From Pelecanus crispus (taxonomy: Eukaryota; Chordata; Aves; Pelecaniformes; Pelecanidae), in assembly GCF_030463565.1 (NCBI RefSeq), contig NC_134652.1, forward strand, positions 14,361,397-14,425,396: a stretch of DNA of 64,000 bases, written 5' to 3'. The translations under genes and the position numbers were made by a program. Every line of letters begins with the position of its first letter. Position 1 is the first letter of the stretch. A model generated the notes under the pieces. That model had not been told where the DNA came from. It saw nothing but the letters and a program-made list of their open reading frames with translations, and made no database searches. Below are positions 1 to 8,760 of the stretch, piece after piece.

Positions 1-906
1 TTCCCCCAAGAGCTCATGTGCACTACTCCAGCATCAGCCTGATCAGACAGACAAGATTACCCTGAAAACAATTTTACTTTGGAAAGTCAAGGGGGTGGGG
101 AAGCAGAATGCACAGGACTGTTAGGAGATTTAGGAAAGTGCTAGAAAGCTAGCTTTTGCACCAGAAGAGGTAGCTTTGCAGCAGAAGAGAAACACTCTGG
201 AGGAACACTTCTTGATCGAGCCAGACAAGCATTAGTCGTGGCTGCTTAAGATGCAGAAGGAATGGGTTCATGATAAAGGCAAGTCTGGCAGCTGATCAGA
301 CTAACCAAGAACCACTACTGACAAGTATTGTGAAGTGGCTAGTACACCATCAAAGCCACCTGACACTTCCTGGAGCTCTGCTGAAGTTGGCTTACACCAC
401 TGTAGGAGAACACGGCCCAGGGCTGGATTTCTGCAAGGGACAGATTACATTCTGCTTCACCCCATCCCCAACAAAGATAAGGTCTTGAACGACAAAGATT
501 TTGTATCATCACCAGGGTATCTGCACTGATTTCAGCAGAGCTACAGCACAGATGCTCTTCAGCAGCTCAGACCCCTCAGCCCTCGCTCTTAGAACATGCT
601 GCAAGGTCTCCTTACATTTGAAGCAGAACGAAGATATCTAAGACAACAGCAGTCAGCCAGAATTCAAAAAAACTCCGCAAGTCCACACAACCTTCATCAT
701 ACAGATGAAGTTTAGTTTAGCTGCTTGGAATTTACACTAATGGTGCTGTTGAGCATCCTAGGCTGGGGGGAGTAAATTGAAACACTGCTCATTGCTGTAA
801 CTACCAACTAAACGAGAAGAGATCCAGCTCCAAAGGCCAAAGCATGAAAGAAAAAAGGGATCACACAATGACTGGCAACCTGCTCTCTATCACAAAATAC
901 TCTTAC
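1..906. other. GSTO1 intron 4 (partial), no feature recognised
   Basis: This stretch should be intron between GSTO1 exon 4 and the missing exons 5-6. Neither strand shows the omega-class FFGG or WPWFERL motifs, and no repeat was recognised. The short open frames here have no protein-like character. Confidence 0.6.
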
Positions 907-1008
907 CTCTTCAAATTTGCCAAACTTTTCAGCAATCTCTGCTTTCAGTGCCGTGGTATCCTGTCCATCTTTGAATGCCACAAAATACTTGAAAACTATG
1001 GGTGTTAT
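907..1008 (-). CDS. GSTO1: GSTO1 exon 4
   Basis: Acceptor gtttag, donor gtaaga, 34 codons exactly in phase. The peptide begins [12 protein letters not shown] and ends AEKFGKFEE, matching the omega C-terminal-domain exon that ends at a Leu/Phe-Glu-Glu. It is too short and internal to stand out as an open frame by itself. Confidence 0.88.
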
Positions 1009-4000
1009 CTAAACAAAGGGAAGTATAAAGTTTTTAATGTTCCTATTGCAATAATTACAAGCAAGTCACTCAAAGCTTAAAACGTTAAGTTAGATGTTAA
1101 GATACTAGATGCAAGTTAAATCTTAAAGATTTGAATTTAAAGAGTTAAAGAAAGTCCATTAATAAAAATCTTTTATACTTCAGAAAAGGTAAGCAAAGGC
1201 TTAAAGGAAGAATGAATGCAAATACTAACGAATTTTAGTCTTGCAGTACAAGGAGAACAATGAAAAGAAGGGCACATTTCCCATTTGCACACACTACCAA
1301 AAAAGTAGCAAAAAAGGTAGCAAGGTGCAGAGTGGTACTCTTTTCCCAGTTACACATCTCTCAAATCCAAATGCACTTTACTAATCAACATTTAAGATAC
1401 TTTAAGAAAGCGGTATGCAGCCCAGGATATGCAGGCTTCTACAGACCTGTGCATTTTTGAATTTGGTAATTGCCAGAGGAATTATCATACAGTACCAGAA
1501 AGTTGGCTAGTGGCCAAGCTTAACTAAATTATTTTCTTAAAAACTCAGAGACAAACATTCTTCTAAGATCTTGTCATTCATACAACCAACATTCAGTGCA
1601 CATTTCGTTTCTTGCAACATGCTTCCCTATGACCCTCTTCCCATCATGCCTGTTCAGAAAGGCCTGTTGTAAATATATCCTCCTTTCTGTCCCCCTTCTT
1701 TGTCCGCATCTCTTTGCATCTTCCATTGCTTCCTCTCCTCTGCTGCCTGATATCCAAGCTGACTTCTTTCACTTCCTAGACCCTTCAAAGCACACGTTTG
1801 TACAGAGAGGTTGCTTCCAGTCAGCCACAACCCCTACTAAAAGCCAAAACCGTCCTCCTTATACATGTCCCATGTCTACAGCCACCTGCCATCTCTTGTC
1901 CATGGTTGTGGGCTCTCTCAGGCAAGCACTCTTCACATTCTGCATTCATACAGTACTTCCTACAGAAAGACTCGGATTAAAATACAGCAAATGTCACTGC
2001 CTAGGTCTCAAGCACTCAGCTGGTTTCGTCTACTAACCTTTGCTCTATTGTAGGATGTTCAAAATCCTGCCTCAGTCATATACACTTTCACTAGCTTGGC
2101 TGTCTTCCTGCATCCATGCCCACACATAAATGCTGGGAGCAATTCAGACACACAGTGGTTTGTATGTGCTCACAGCAAGAGACCCCAGATAACCCCTCTT
2201 GGTATTTAAATGCTTGTGATGGTTTTGGCTGGGATAGAGTTAATTTTCTTCATAGTAGCTAGTATGGGGCCATGTTTTGGATTTGTGACCAAAACAGTGT
2301 TGATAATACAGAGACGTTTTAGTTACTGTTCAGCAGTGCTTACACAGAGCCAAGGCCTTTTCTGCTTCTCGCACCACCCCACCCCACCAGCGAGTAGGCT
2401 GGGGGTGCACAAGAAGCTGGGAGGGGACACAGCTGGGACAGCTGACCCAAGGGCTATTCCATACCATATGACATCATGCTCAGCATATAAAGCCAGGGGA
2501 AGAAGGAGGAAGGGGGGAGGACATTCAGAGTTATGGCATTTGTCTTCCCAGGTAACCTTTACGCATGATGGAGCCCTGCTTTCCTGGAGATGGCTGAACA
2601 CCTGCCTGCCCACAGGAAGGAGGGAACGAATTCCTTGTTTTGCTTTGCTTGTGGGCACAGCTTTTGCTTTACCTATTAAACTGCCTTTATCTCAACACAA
2701 GAGGCTCCTCACTTTTATTCTTCTGATTCTCTTCCCCATCCAACCAAGGGGGAGCAATTGAGCAGCTGTGTGGTGCTTAGCTGCCAGCTGGGGTTAAACT
2801 GCAGCAATGCTTTTCCCAGACACAAGACCTGCCTTAAAGGATGAAAGCAGCGTTGGCAACAGAGCTGCAGTTGTTGGTGCTATGGTAAAGTAGGAAACAC
2901 AATCCCACCCTGATCACGCAGTACCTTTGAGAAGTGTTCCAAGAGCATCTTCTGAAAGGCTCTCTCATATGGGTCCGAAGGCATCAACTTCTTCCCTGGA
3001 AATGCTTCATCCAAATATTCGCAAGTGATTGGGGACTCATAGATCAGCTGGCCCTTGCTGGTCTCCAGCACAGGAACCAGCCCAAAGGGGTTCTTTTCAA
3101 AGAACCAGTCGGGTTTGTTCTTCAAATTGATGTTGATTATTTCATGGCTAAAACAGTCATAGAAACAAGACCCAAACAGGCTCAGTTCTGCTATGGTCCA
3201 CTCCATACCATGGTGAAATGCAGTCATTACACCTCAACAGCTACAGTACTTGAGAACCTGAATCCCTGTTCCCCTGCTCTCCCTAGTCTTCCCTGAAGTG
3301 CTTTGCAGGACTACCCATGTGACACATAGAAATACTGCCAGGGAGCACTTCCCTTTGCTGGAGAAAATCAGAACTGACTTACAATGAGTTGTTTGTTAAA
3401 CTAGTAAGAGACACATGAACAGTTTGCAAGCACACAACAGAGGCAGCTGTAAAGCCATGCTAAAAACAAAGGTCAAGCTCAGAATGCAGCACATATCACA
3501 TGTAGGTTCAAGGGCATTCTAAGAAACAAGCACTTGATTGCAAATAAACTACACTCCAATTTGGAAATGCAGCTGAACTTTAATCTGACCTTATACCAAA
3601 GAGCAAATCAGGAGAGCATCCTACCTACTTATCTTCCCCACCTGTGGCCTCACACAGAACAGGTGTTTAGAGTAAAGGCAAATAGATATTGATAAAAAAA
3701 GATACATGGGAAATACATCTATGTTACATTAACAAACCATAAGTTATATGCTGTGTTATATGTGTGACCCCAGAAAATTCCTAGTAAGCCCAAAGGTCTG
3801 CTAAACACAGCTGAACCTTCAAAACAACTGAAAGGTTACCAGAAGGCGACTACCACATTTAGGTAGCCATAAACCCCCACCAAAATCACTATACTAAAAA
3901 AAGCCCCCCAGCTCGAAAATCAGTCCAAAGACACTAAAAAAAGACAGAATTAAACTGACCTGGAAGTTTTAATGCACCCACTCTTTCAAAAAAAGACCCA

Positions 4001-5126
4001 AGAAGAAACAAAACAAACAAACCCAACTCTCATCTTGCTATCAGGAGAACTGAGTGGTAAGTATTCACTATGCTAATGTGGACTCCCAGCCCAGTGCTGG
4101 TTCACAAACCATTGGCGGGCCTGAGACTTGGTGGGAATCAGGTGGAAAAACGTGTTACTTTGAAGCTGTAAGCTGAGCGAAGCATTAGTCGCCATTTAAA
4201 AACACTGAAATGACATAGCTACCTTGAAAAACACAAGTACTGAATTCCATTAACTTACTAAAGTACAGGAATGAGAAGACATTATAGGAACACAGTACAT
4301 TTGCTCTTTTAAGAAGGCCACCGATTATTGTGTTTTGCTAAGCAGTAATATAACAGAAACACTGAATATGTCTATCTCCTAGGATTTTCACTGCAACTTA
4401 CATCAAAACCAAACACCACCATGCCTTAAGGCTCTACTCACATTTACCCAGGACAAGCTCAAATGCTATTATTGCAAACATTCAGGACGACAGATGAGAA
4501 AAAAAAAAAAAAACCGCTTGGGGTTTCCCCCTATAGATTTACTTTAGGCCTTTACATAATGGATTACATACACAGCCTACTTATTTCCCACTTCAGCAAG
4601 ACACCCCTCACAAAAAAAAAAGGCTTAAGAAAGTCAAGCTTTACAGCAAAATCACCCACAGAAACCTCTTCCCATTCAGTCCTTTCAGGGACGTTTCATT
4701 AAGAGCCATTTAGGAAGCGTGAACCGCTCCCTGCTCCATGCGAGCCCTGATAGACGGCCACGGGAGACGAGGCCCAGGGGCGCCGGGCGGCCGGCGGGGA
4801 GCCGCGCCCCGCGCCAGACCGGCCCGCCGGGAAGGCCTCACCTGATGCCCTTGGCGCGGAGGACGAGGCGCGTCCTCTGGGCGAAGGGGCAGAACCGCAT
4901 GCTGTAGAGTCGGATCACCCCCTCGGGCACAGGCCCCGGGGCCGCGCTGCCTGAGGGGAGAGAAGAGAGGAGAACCGTTAACGCCGTTACCGCCGTTGCT
5001 CGCCTCGCGCACGGCCCCGCGCCCGCTCCACAGGCCGCCCAGCCCCGGCCGAGGCGATATGGCAGCCCGCCCGCCCCCTGCCCGCCGCTTACCCTTGCCC
5101 AGGCTGCGAGAGTGATCGCCCGCCAT
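907..5126 (-). CDS. GSTO1: Glutathione S-transferase omega 1, partial (exons 1-4; 3' end beyond window)
   Basis: Omega-class cytosolic GST (thiol transferase, dehydroascorbate and methylarsonate reductase activity in the family). Coding exons on the minus strand are 5126-5093, 4950-4842, 3147-2925 and 1008-907, all with GT-AG introns and agreeing phases (34+109+223+102 nt = 156 codons). The N-terminal thioredoxin fold carries the omega-type catalytic cysteine, Cys32 in [11 protein letters not shown], instead of the Tyr/Ser of other GSTs. The glutathione site is intact: Lys59, Val72-Pro73 in [10 protein letters not shown], Glu85 and Ser86. Exon 4 opens the all-helical C-terminal domain. The family has about 240 residues, so roughly 85 residues, probably two exons, lie left of position 1; I saw no trace of them in 1-906. 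GSTO2 is the main alternative, but the N-terminus (SRSLGKG) and the CFAP43 neighbour favour GSTO1. Confidence 0.93.
2215..2806 (+). mobile_element. Solo LTR of an avian endogenous retrovirus
   Basis: A 592-bp element begins TGTGATGG and ends GCAGCA. It is flanked by a perfect 5-bp direct repeat, ATGCT, at 2210-2214 and 2807-2811. It carries a TATA box (TATAAA at 2486-2491) and a poly(A) signal (ATTAAA at 2675-2680) in LTR order U3-R-U5. The sequence resembles a common LTR family in bird genomes; the 5-bp duplication suits ERVL-like elements (inference). There is no internal retroviral sequence, so this is a recombination remnant. It sits in GSTO1 intron 3, antisense to the gene. Confidence 0.88.
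2486..2491 (+). promoter_or_regulatory. TATA box of the solo LTR
   Basis: TATAAA lies in the context CAGCATATAAAGCC, about 270 bp into the LTR, where a U3 promoter is expected. Activity is unknown; it would transcribe rightward, opposite to GSTO1. Confidence 0.6.
2925..3147 (-). CDS. GSTO1: GSTO1 exon 3 (glutathione-binding site)
   Basis: Acceptor tgttttag, donor gtactg. The exon runs from [16 protein letters not shown] to LLEHFSK (residues 48-122) and holds Lys59, Val72, Pro73, Glu85 and Ser86, the glutathione-site residues known for omega GSTs. Confidence 0.95.
3148..4841. other. GSTO1 intron 2, no feature recognised
   Basis: AT-rich intron with A-runs at 4500-4513 and 4612-4620. No exon, repeat family or RNA gene could be recognised. 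Confidence 0.6.
4842..4950 (-). CDS. GSTO1: GSTO1 exon 2 (catalytic cysteine)
   Basis: Acceptor cccctcag, donor gtgagg. The exon encodes [11 protein letters not shown] then [20 protein letters not shown], written here in two parts, and ends in a split Ser codon. Cys32 is the expected active-site residue. Confidence 0.93.
5093..5126 (-). CDS. GSTO1: GSTO1 exon 1 (start codon)
   Basis: The ATG at 5126-5124 begins [12 protein letters not shown]. The donor is gtaagc at 5092-5087 and the exon ends after the first base of a Gly codon. It lies in a CpG-rich stretch. The alternative ATG further 5' (5370 or 5288) would read through CR1 and simple repeat and has no homology. Confidence 0.9.
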
Positions 5127-5130
5127 CGCG

Positions 5131-5210
5131 CTGCGCTGTGTTGTTGTGTTGTGCTGCGCTGTGTGGTGTGGTGTGCTGTGGTGTGGTGCTGCGCCGCGCC
5201 GCGCCCCGCC
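5131..5210. repeat. Low-complexity TGTGG/GCCGC tract at the GSTO1 5' end
   Basis: The plus strand shows irregular repeats of TGTTG, TGTGG and TGCTG passing into GCGCC. On the GSTO1 strand this reads CACAACACAC-like and lies directly upstream of the start codon, so it is probably 5' UTR or core promoter. Confidence 0.6.
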
Positions 5211-5321
5211 CGCGGGGGGCGGGAACCACCTCAGCGGGGCGGCGGCCGCTGCCGGGGTGCGCGGGCAGAGGGCCGGGCGACAGGGCACCTGTGCCGGCCG
5301 GCCGGCCTCCCCCGGGGGTTG

Positions 5322-5440
5322 TCATAGAATCGTTTAGGTTGGAAAAGACCTTTAAGATCATCCAGTCCAACCATTAACCTAACATTACCAAGTCCACCAC
5401 TAAACCAATTAAGGGTAGAGTAGCAACCCCACACCTCCTG
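5322..5440 (-). mobile_element. CR1 LINE, 3'-end fragment
   Basis: The plus strand begins TCATAGAATCGTTTAGG and continues with the antisense CR1 3' UTR (TTGGAAAAGACC, AAGATCATCCAGTCCAACC). Only about 120 bp is left, so it is 5'-truncated or interrupted. It ends about 200 bp upstream of the GSTO1 start codon. Confidence 0.82.
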
Positions 5441-5465
5441 GCTTGGTGGCTGGATCGTTTATAAT

Positions 5466-6016
5466 GAATCATTAGGAATCATTAAGATTAGAAAGGACCT
5501 CTAAAGATCAGCATTCCATTCATCAACCCAAAACCCCCATGCCCACTAAACCATGTCCCGAAGTGCCACATCTACCCATTTTTTGAACGCTTCCAGGGAT
5601 GGTGACTCCACCACCTCTCTGGGCAGCCTGTTCCAATGCTTGACCACCCTTTCCCTGAAGAAGTTTTTCCTAATATCCAATCTAAACCTCCCCTGGTGCA
5701 GCTTGAGCACATTTCCTCTTGTCCTGTCATTATCTACTTGGGAGAAGAGACCAACACCCACCTCACTACAACCTCCTTTCAGGGAGCTGTAGAGAGCGAT
5801 AAGGTCTCCCCTCAGCCTCCTCTTCTCCAGACTAAACAACCCCAGTTCCCTGAGCCGCTCCTCATAAGGCCTGTGTTCCAGACCCTTCACCAGCCTTGTT
5901 GCCCTTCTCTGAACACGCTCCAGCACCTCAATGTCTGTCTTGTAGTGAGGGGCCCAAAACTGGACACAGTATTCCAGGTGCGGCCTCACCAGCGCCGAGT
6001 ACAGGGGGACAATCGA
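5466..6016 (-). mobile_element. CR1 LINE, 5'-truncated, with ORF2 C-terminus
   Basis: This is a second antisense CR1 copy directly beside the first. Its 3' end is at about 5466 (AATCATTAAGATTAGAAAGG) and its truncated 5' end at about 6016. The minus strand keeps an uninterrupted C-terminal part of the CR1 reverse transcriptase ORF at 5989-5546, with [32 protein letters not shown] and [20 protein letters not shown]. It is too short to be active. Confidence 0.92.
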
Positions 6017-8120
6017 GGGGGCAAGCTTGGGTTTGGGCGGGAGGGGCGTCGCGCATGCCGGCGGTCCCTCCCGGAGCTGACCGTCCTCCCCAGCGGGGGT
6101 CCTGACCCGCTCGCTGGGACTGGCACTGTTAAGCTGTTCTTAATGCTCTCTTCTTTATAACTGCTGTCTAACCCCCCCCCCCCAGCTGGCACTCCCATTT
6201 AAATGGCAAGCCTATGGCAAAACACCCTATATGCCTGGGTTTTTTTCAAGTGGTGCCTCCCTCCACTTCCCTCTGCCTCCTCCCTGGACAGAGCCTCCTG
6301 GGCCAGGCCTTCTCCCGCTACAGCAGCACTGCATCATCTATTGCCCTTCGAAACGCCATCCAGTCCCGCCTTGGGGATCACAAGGAGGGATTCTCTCTTC
6401 TGCAGCTATTCTGCTTCATGATGAAAACCCAAGAGGAGACAACAGGTAGCCTAACAGATAAGGGGGCATAGCAGATGTTAGATATAATTTAATTACTACC
6501 TTGCAATCATAGAGGAATTCATGCTTGCTTCTGCAAACGTGACCTGCAGGAGCATAAGTATGTGCATAGAGCAAAAGAGAGAACTGAAGCACAGACTGAA
6601 GTCCTCTCCAACCCTTTTGCTCCTTCTTCAGTTGAAGTGAGAGCACCAGGGCCTTCCTTGTACCAGCTTTTCCTGGGGTATAATAGCAAAAATGGAGGAG
6701 CTTTCCTCTTAATGCATTTCACACAGCATCTGAGTTGATCTATGGTCCCAAAAGCAAAATGCTTCCCTTCCTGGGGCTCCACACATTTCCACCCAACCAT
6801 CAGGTCAGAGCTGTATGTTATTAGCAAATGGCACATTTGTAGGCACCAGAGAGCTGAGGCAGCTGTAGCCAAAGGGAGGGACGGTCCTGCCCCTCCTGGC
6901 GATAGACACATCTCTGTCAAATCCCCAAGGCTAACAGAGGAACTGGAGTTTCTCCAGTCTCCTCAGTGGATCTGTGCTCGTGCAGTGGGGAAGTTTTGCC
7001 TGTTGATGACTTTTGGTTTGGTCTTGTCACCGGAGTTGGGCCTCAGGCATCACGTCACAAAGACCAGTATTTTCTGTGGTCATCTCTCCTGCAGGCAAAC
7101 ACTGAGTTGGCCACTAGTAAAGTGACCATGAACCTGACACCATTATCCATTTGAATAGAACAACATCATGATTTTTTGTTAAGTCATTGCTGTTTGATTG
7201 TGTAATTAATAAGCAGCTCACCAGTGAAACGGAGCGGTAATTCATTGCACAAGCTTGCCATGCCCTAGGCAAACAGAAGCTATACGTAATAGGTCCTTTG
7301 CCAACAAAATAATTTCTCCTACCATTAAAAAACTGTGTTAGAGGACATATTTCTCATTCCTCCAAGTGTCTGACCTTAGGAAAGATTCAGCAACATTTTG
7401 GGTCATGAAAAAAGAGAAAATTCATTTGAAGTTTCTCTTAGCAATCAAGAAGAACGCAGGCAGCCTGCTAACTCACAGCCCAGAGACAGGCACATAGGAA
7501 CCCAAAGCAGCATCACAAAATCTGTGCACTACAATAGCCCCTCAAAGGCACCGTGAGAAAATAAACCCATTTCCTCATCCTATCTTCATTTTGCATGGCA
7601 CAGAGCACCTGCAGAGACAAGAGGTAAGGTACAGGCTTGTCCTGCTGCCTCTGGGCAGGACTGCCACTCCTCATCATTGGTCCACAGTGTTGTGGGTGTG
7701 CAGCAGCATCAGAAAACTGCACACTGCTACTGTACAGATAAGTAATAACAAACTAACACAAGCAAGACACTACAAATAACATTTCTCCCTTTAGGAAAAA
7801 GAGATGTTATTGCTAATTCTGCTTTTAAAAAACTTGGAGGTTCTTCCTGTGTTACCATGTTAAAAGCCATAAATCTATAGAGAGAAGTCATAGCTGTACT
7901 TTCTCTTCTTTCCAGTGGCCAACTTCTCCTCAGTTCTCTTTGAAGCTTCAGGAGCACTATCTTACACATCCTGAAAAAAACACCCCAGGTACAGTACTTT
8001 GTGAAAGGAAAAAGAGAAGCAGTGGGAGAACAGGTACAGTTGTTTCATTCAGTGCAAGGCCAAATGCCGCTGGAACGGGAGCAGCGAGCGCGTGGCTGCA
8101 GCAAGGACCTGCAGGGTGCC
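6017..8120. other. Intergenic, no gene recognised
   Basis: A C12 run at 6172-6183 and otherwise unique sequence. The open frames of 70-150 codons lack start context, splice partners or recognisable domains. The stretch lies between the CR1 pair and the CFAP43 promoter. Confidence 0.55.
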
Positions 8121-8123
8121 CGA

Positions 8124-8177
8124 GGGAAGGAACCCATCGTTGCTTCTCTAGGGAAGTAACCCATGGTTGCTTCCCTA
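8124..8177 (+). repeat. 27-bp tandem duplication with GTTGC half-sites upstream of CFAP43
   Basis: Unit 1 is 8124-8150 and unit 2 is 8151-8177, identical at 24 of 27 positions. Each has the core AACCCAT(C/G)GTTGCTTC. Unit 2 is itself a near-perfect inverted repeat, with arms GGGAAGTAACC and GGTTGCTTCCC around CAT. It lies 380-433 bp before the CFAP43 start codon. Confidence 0.85.
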
Positions 8178-8394
8178 GGGCTGACCGCCTTCTATGCCCG
8201 ACAAAGCCACCTGCTGCCTAGGCACAGCAGCAACGATTTACCCAGGTTAAAGACCACCGGTATCAGTGACCCACGGCCAGAACAGCCCCATTAGCCACAG
8301 TCTAGTGCCTGTGCGAGACGGCCTGGACACTACAGAGCGCTCCGCTCCCGTCTGGAGAGCTGCCCTACACGCGCCTCCCGCTATAGCTGCTGGC

Positions 8395-8556
8395 CCTTTA
8401 AATACCTGCCCGTGCTCATTGGTTGGTTGGCGGACGGGCGCAGGCCAATCAGCTGTCTGCTTTTAGCCTGGCGGGAGGCGTTGTGTCAGCTAATAGCAGA
8501 AGTTGTTCTTGTTCCTAGGGGACTGGTGTAAACAGGCCAGTGGTGGTGTGGGGCCG
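8395..8556 (+). promoter_or_regulatory. CFAP43: Probable CFAP43 core promoter
   Basis: An inverted CCAAT box (ATTGG at 8418-8422) and a direct CCAAT (8445-8449) lie 110-140 bp before the start codon at 8557, at the left edge of a CpG-rich stretch. No convincing TATA box is seen. Confidence 0.55.
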
Positions 8557-8760
8557 ATGGAGGCGGCCGGTGAGGCCCGCAGCGCGGGTCCCGGCCCTGG
8601 CCCGGCCAGTGAGGAGCTTCGCGCCGAGGCCCCGGGGGACGGCCAATGCCCCTCGGCCGAGGAGGCAGCACTGGAAGTCAGGTGGGGGCCGGCCGGGACA
8701 GCCCGCGCCCTTCGGGCCTCCACATATGCCACACACTCCTGAGCCCCTCGGCCCCGGCAG
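8500..8760. promoter_or_regulatory. CFAP43: CpG island over CFAP43 exon 1
   Basis: Dense CpG sequence covers exon 1 and the start of intron 1. Flanking DNA on both sides is AT-rich. Confidence 0.65.
8557..8681 (+). CDS. CFAP43: CFAP43 exon 1
   Basis: The exon starts [15 protein letters not shown] and ends EEAALEV plus a split Ser codon, before gtgggg. The start was chosen because it is the first in-frame ATG in the CpG island and the frame joins exon 2 exactly. The leader is low-complexity and poorly conserved in the family. Confidence 0.8.

Larger units (their letters stand above)
4720..5320. promoter_or_regulatory. GSTO1: CpG-rich promoter and first exons of GSTO1
   Basis: GC and CpG content rise sharply compared with flanking sequence, and the island spans GSTO1 exons 1 and 2. 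Just 5' of the ATG is a low-complexity TGTG/TGCTG/GCGCC tract (about 5131-5210). The transcription start cannot be fixed from sequence alone. Confidence 0.65.

Noticed and set aside
1596-2036. 146-codon open frame in GSTO1 intron 3
   Set aside because: No domain or splice partner, Cys/Ser/Leu-rich random composition, and on the strand opposite to GSTO1.
2210-2761. 183-codon open frame in GSTO1 intron 3
   Set aside because: It lies in a solo LTR, which normally has no gene, and shows no protein similarity.
4710-5288. 192-codon minus-strand frame covering GSTO1 exon 1 and 2
   Set aside because: It reads through intron 1. The real gene uses 5126-5093 and 4950-4842 with GT-AG sites in between.
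5546-5989. 147-codon minus-strand protein that looks conserved
   Set aside because: It is the C-terminal end of CR1 reverse transcriptase in a truncated repeat, not a host gene.
6172-6183. C12 homopolymer
   Set aside because: A plain homopolymer that may be partly sequencing artefact; no functional reading.
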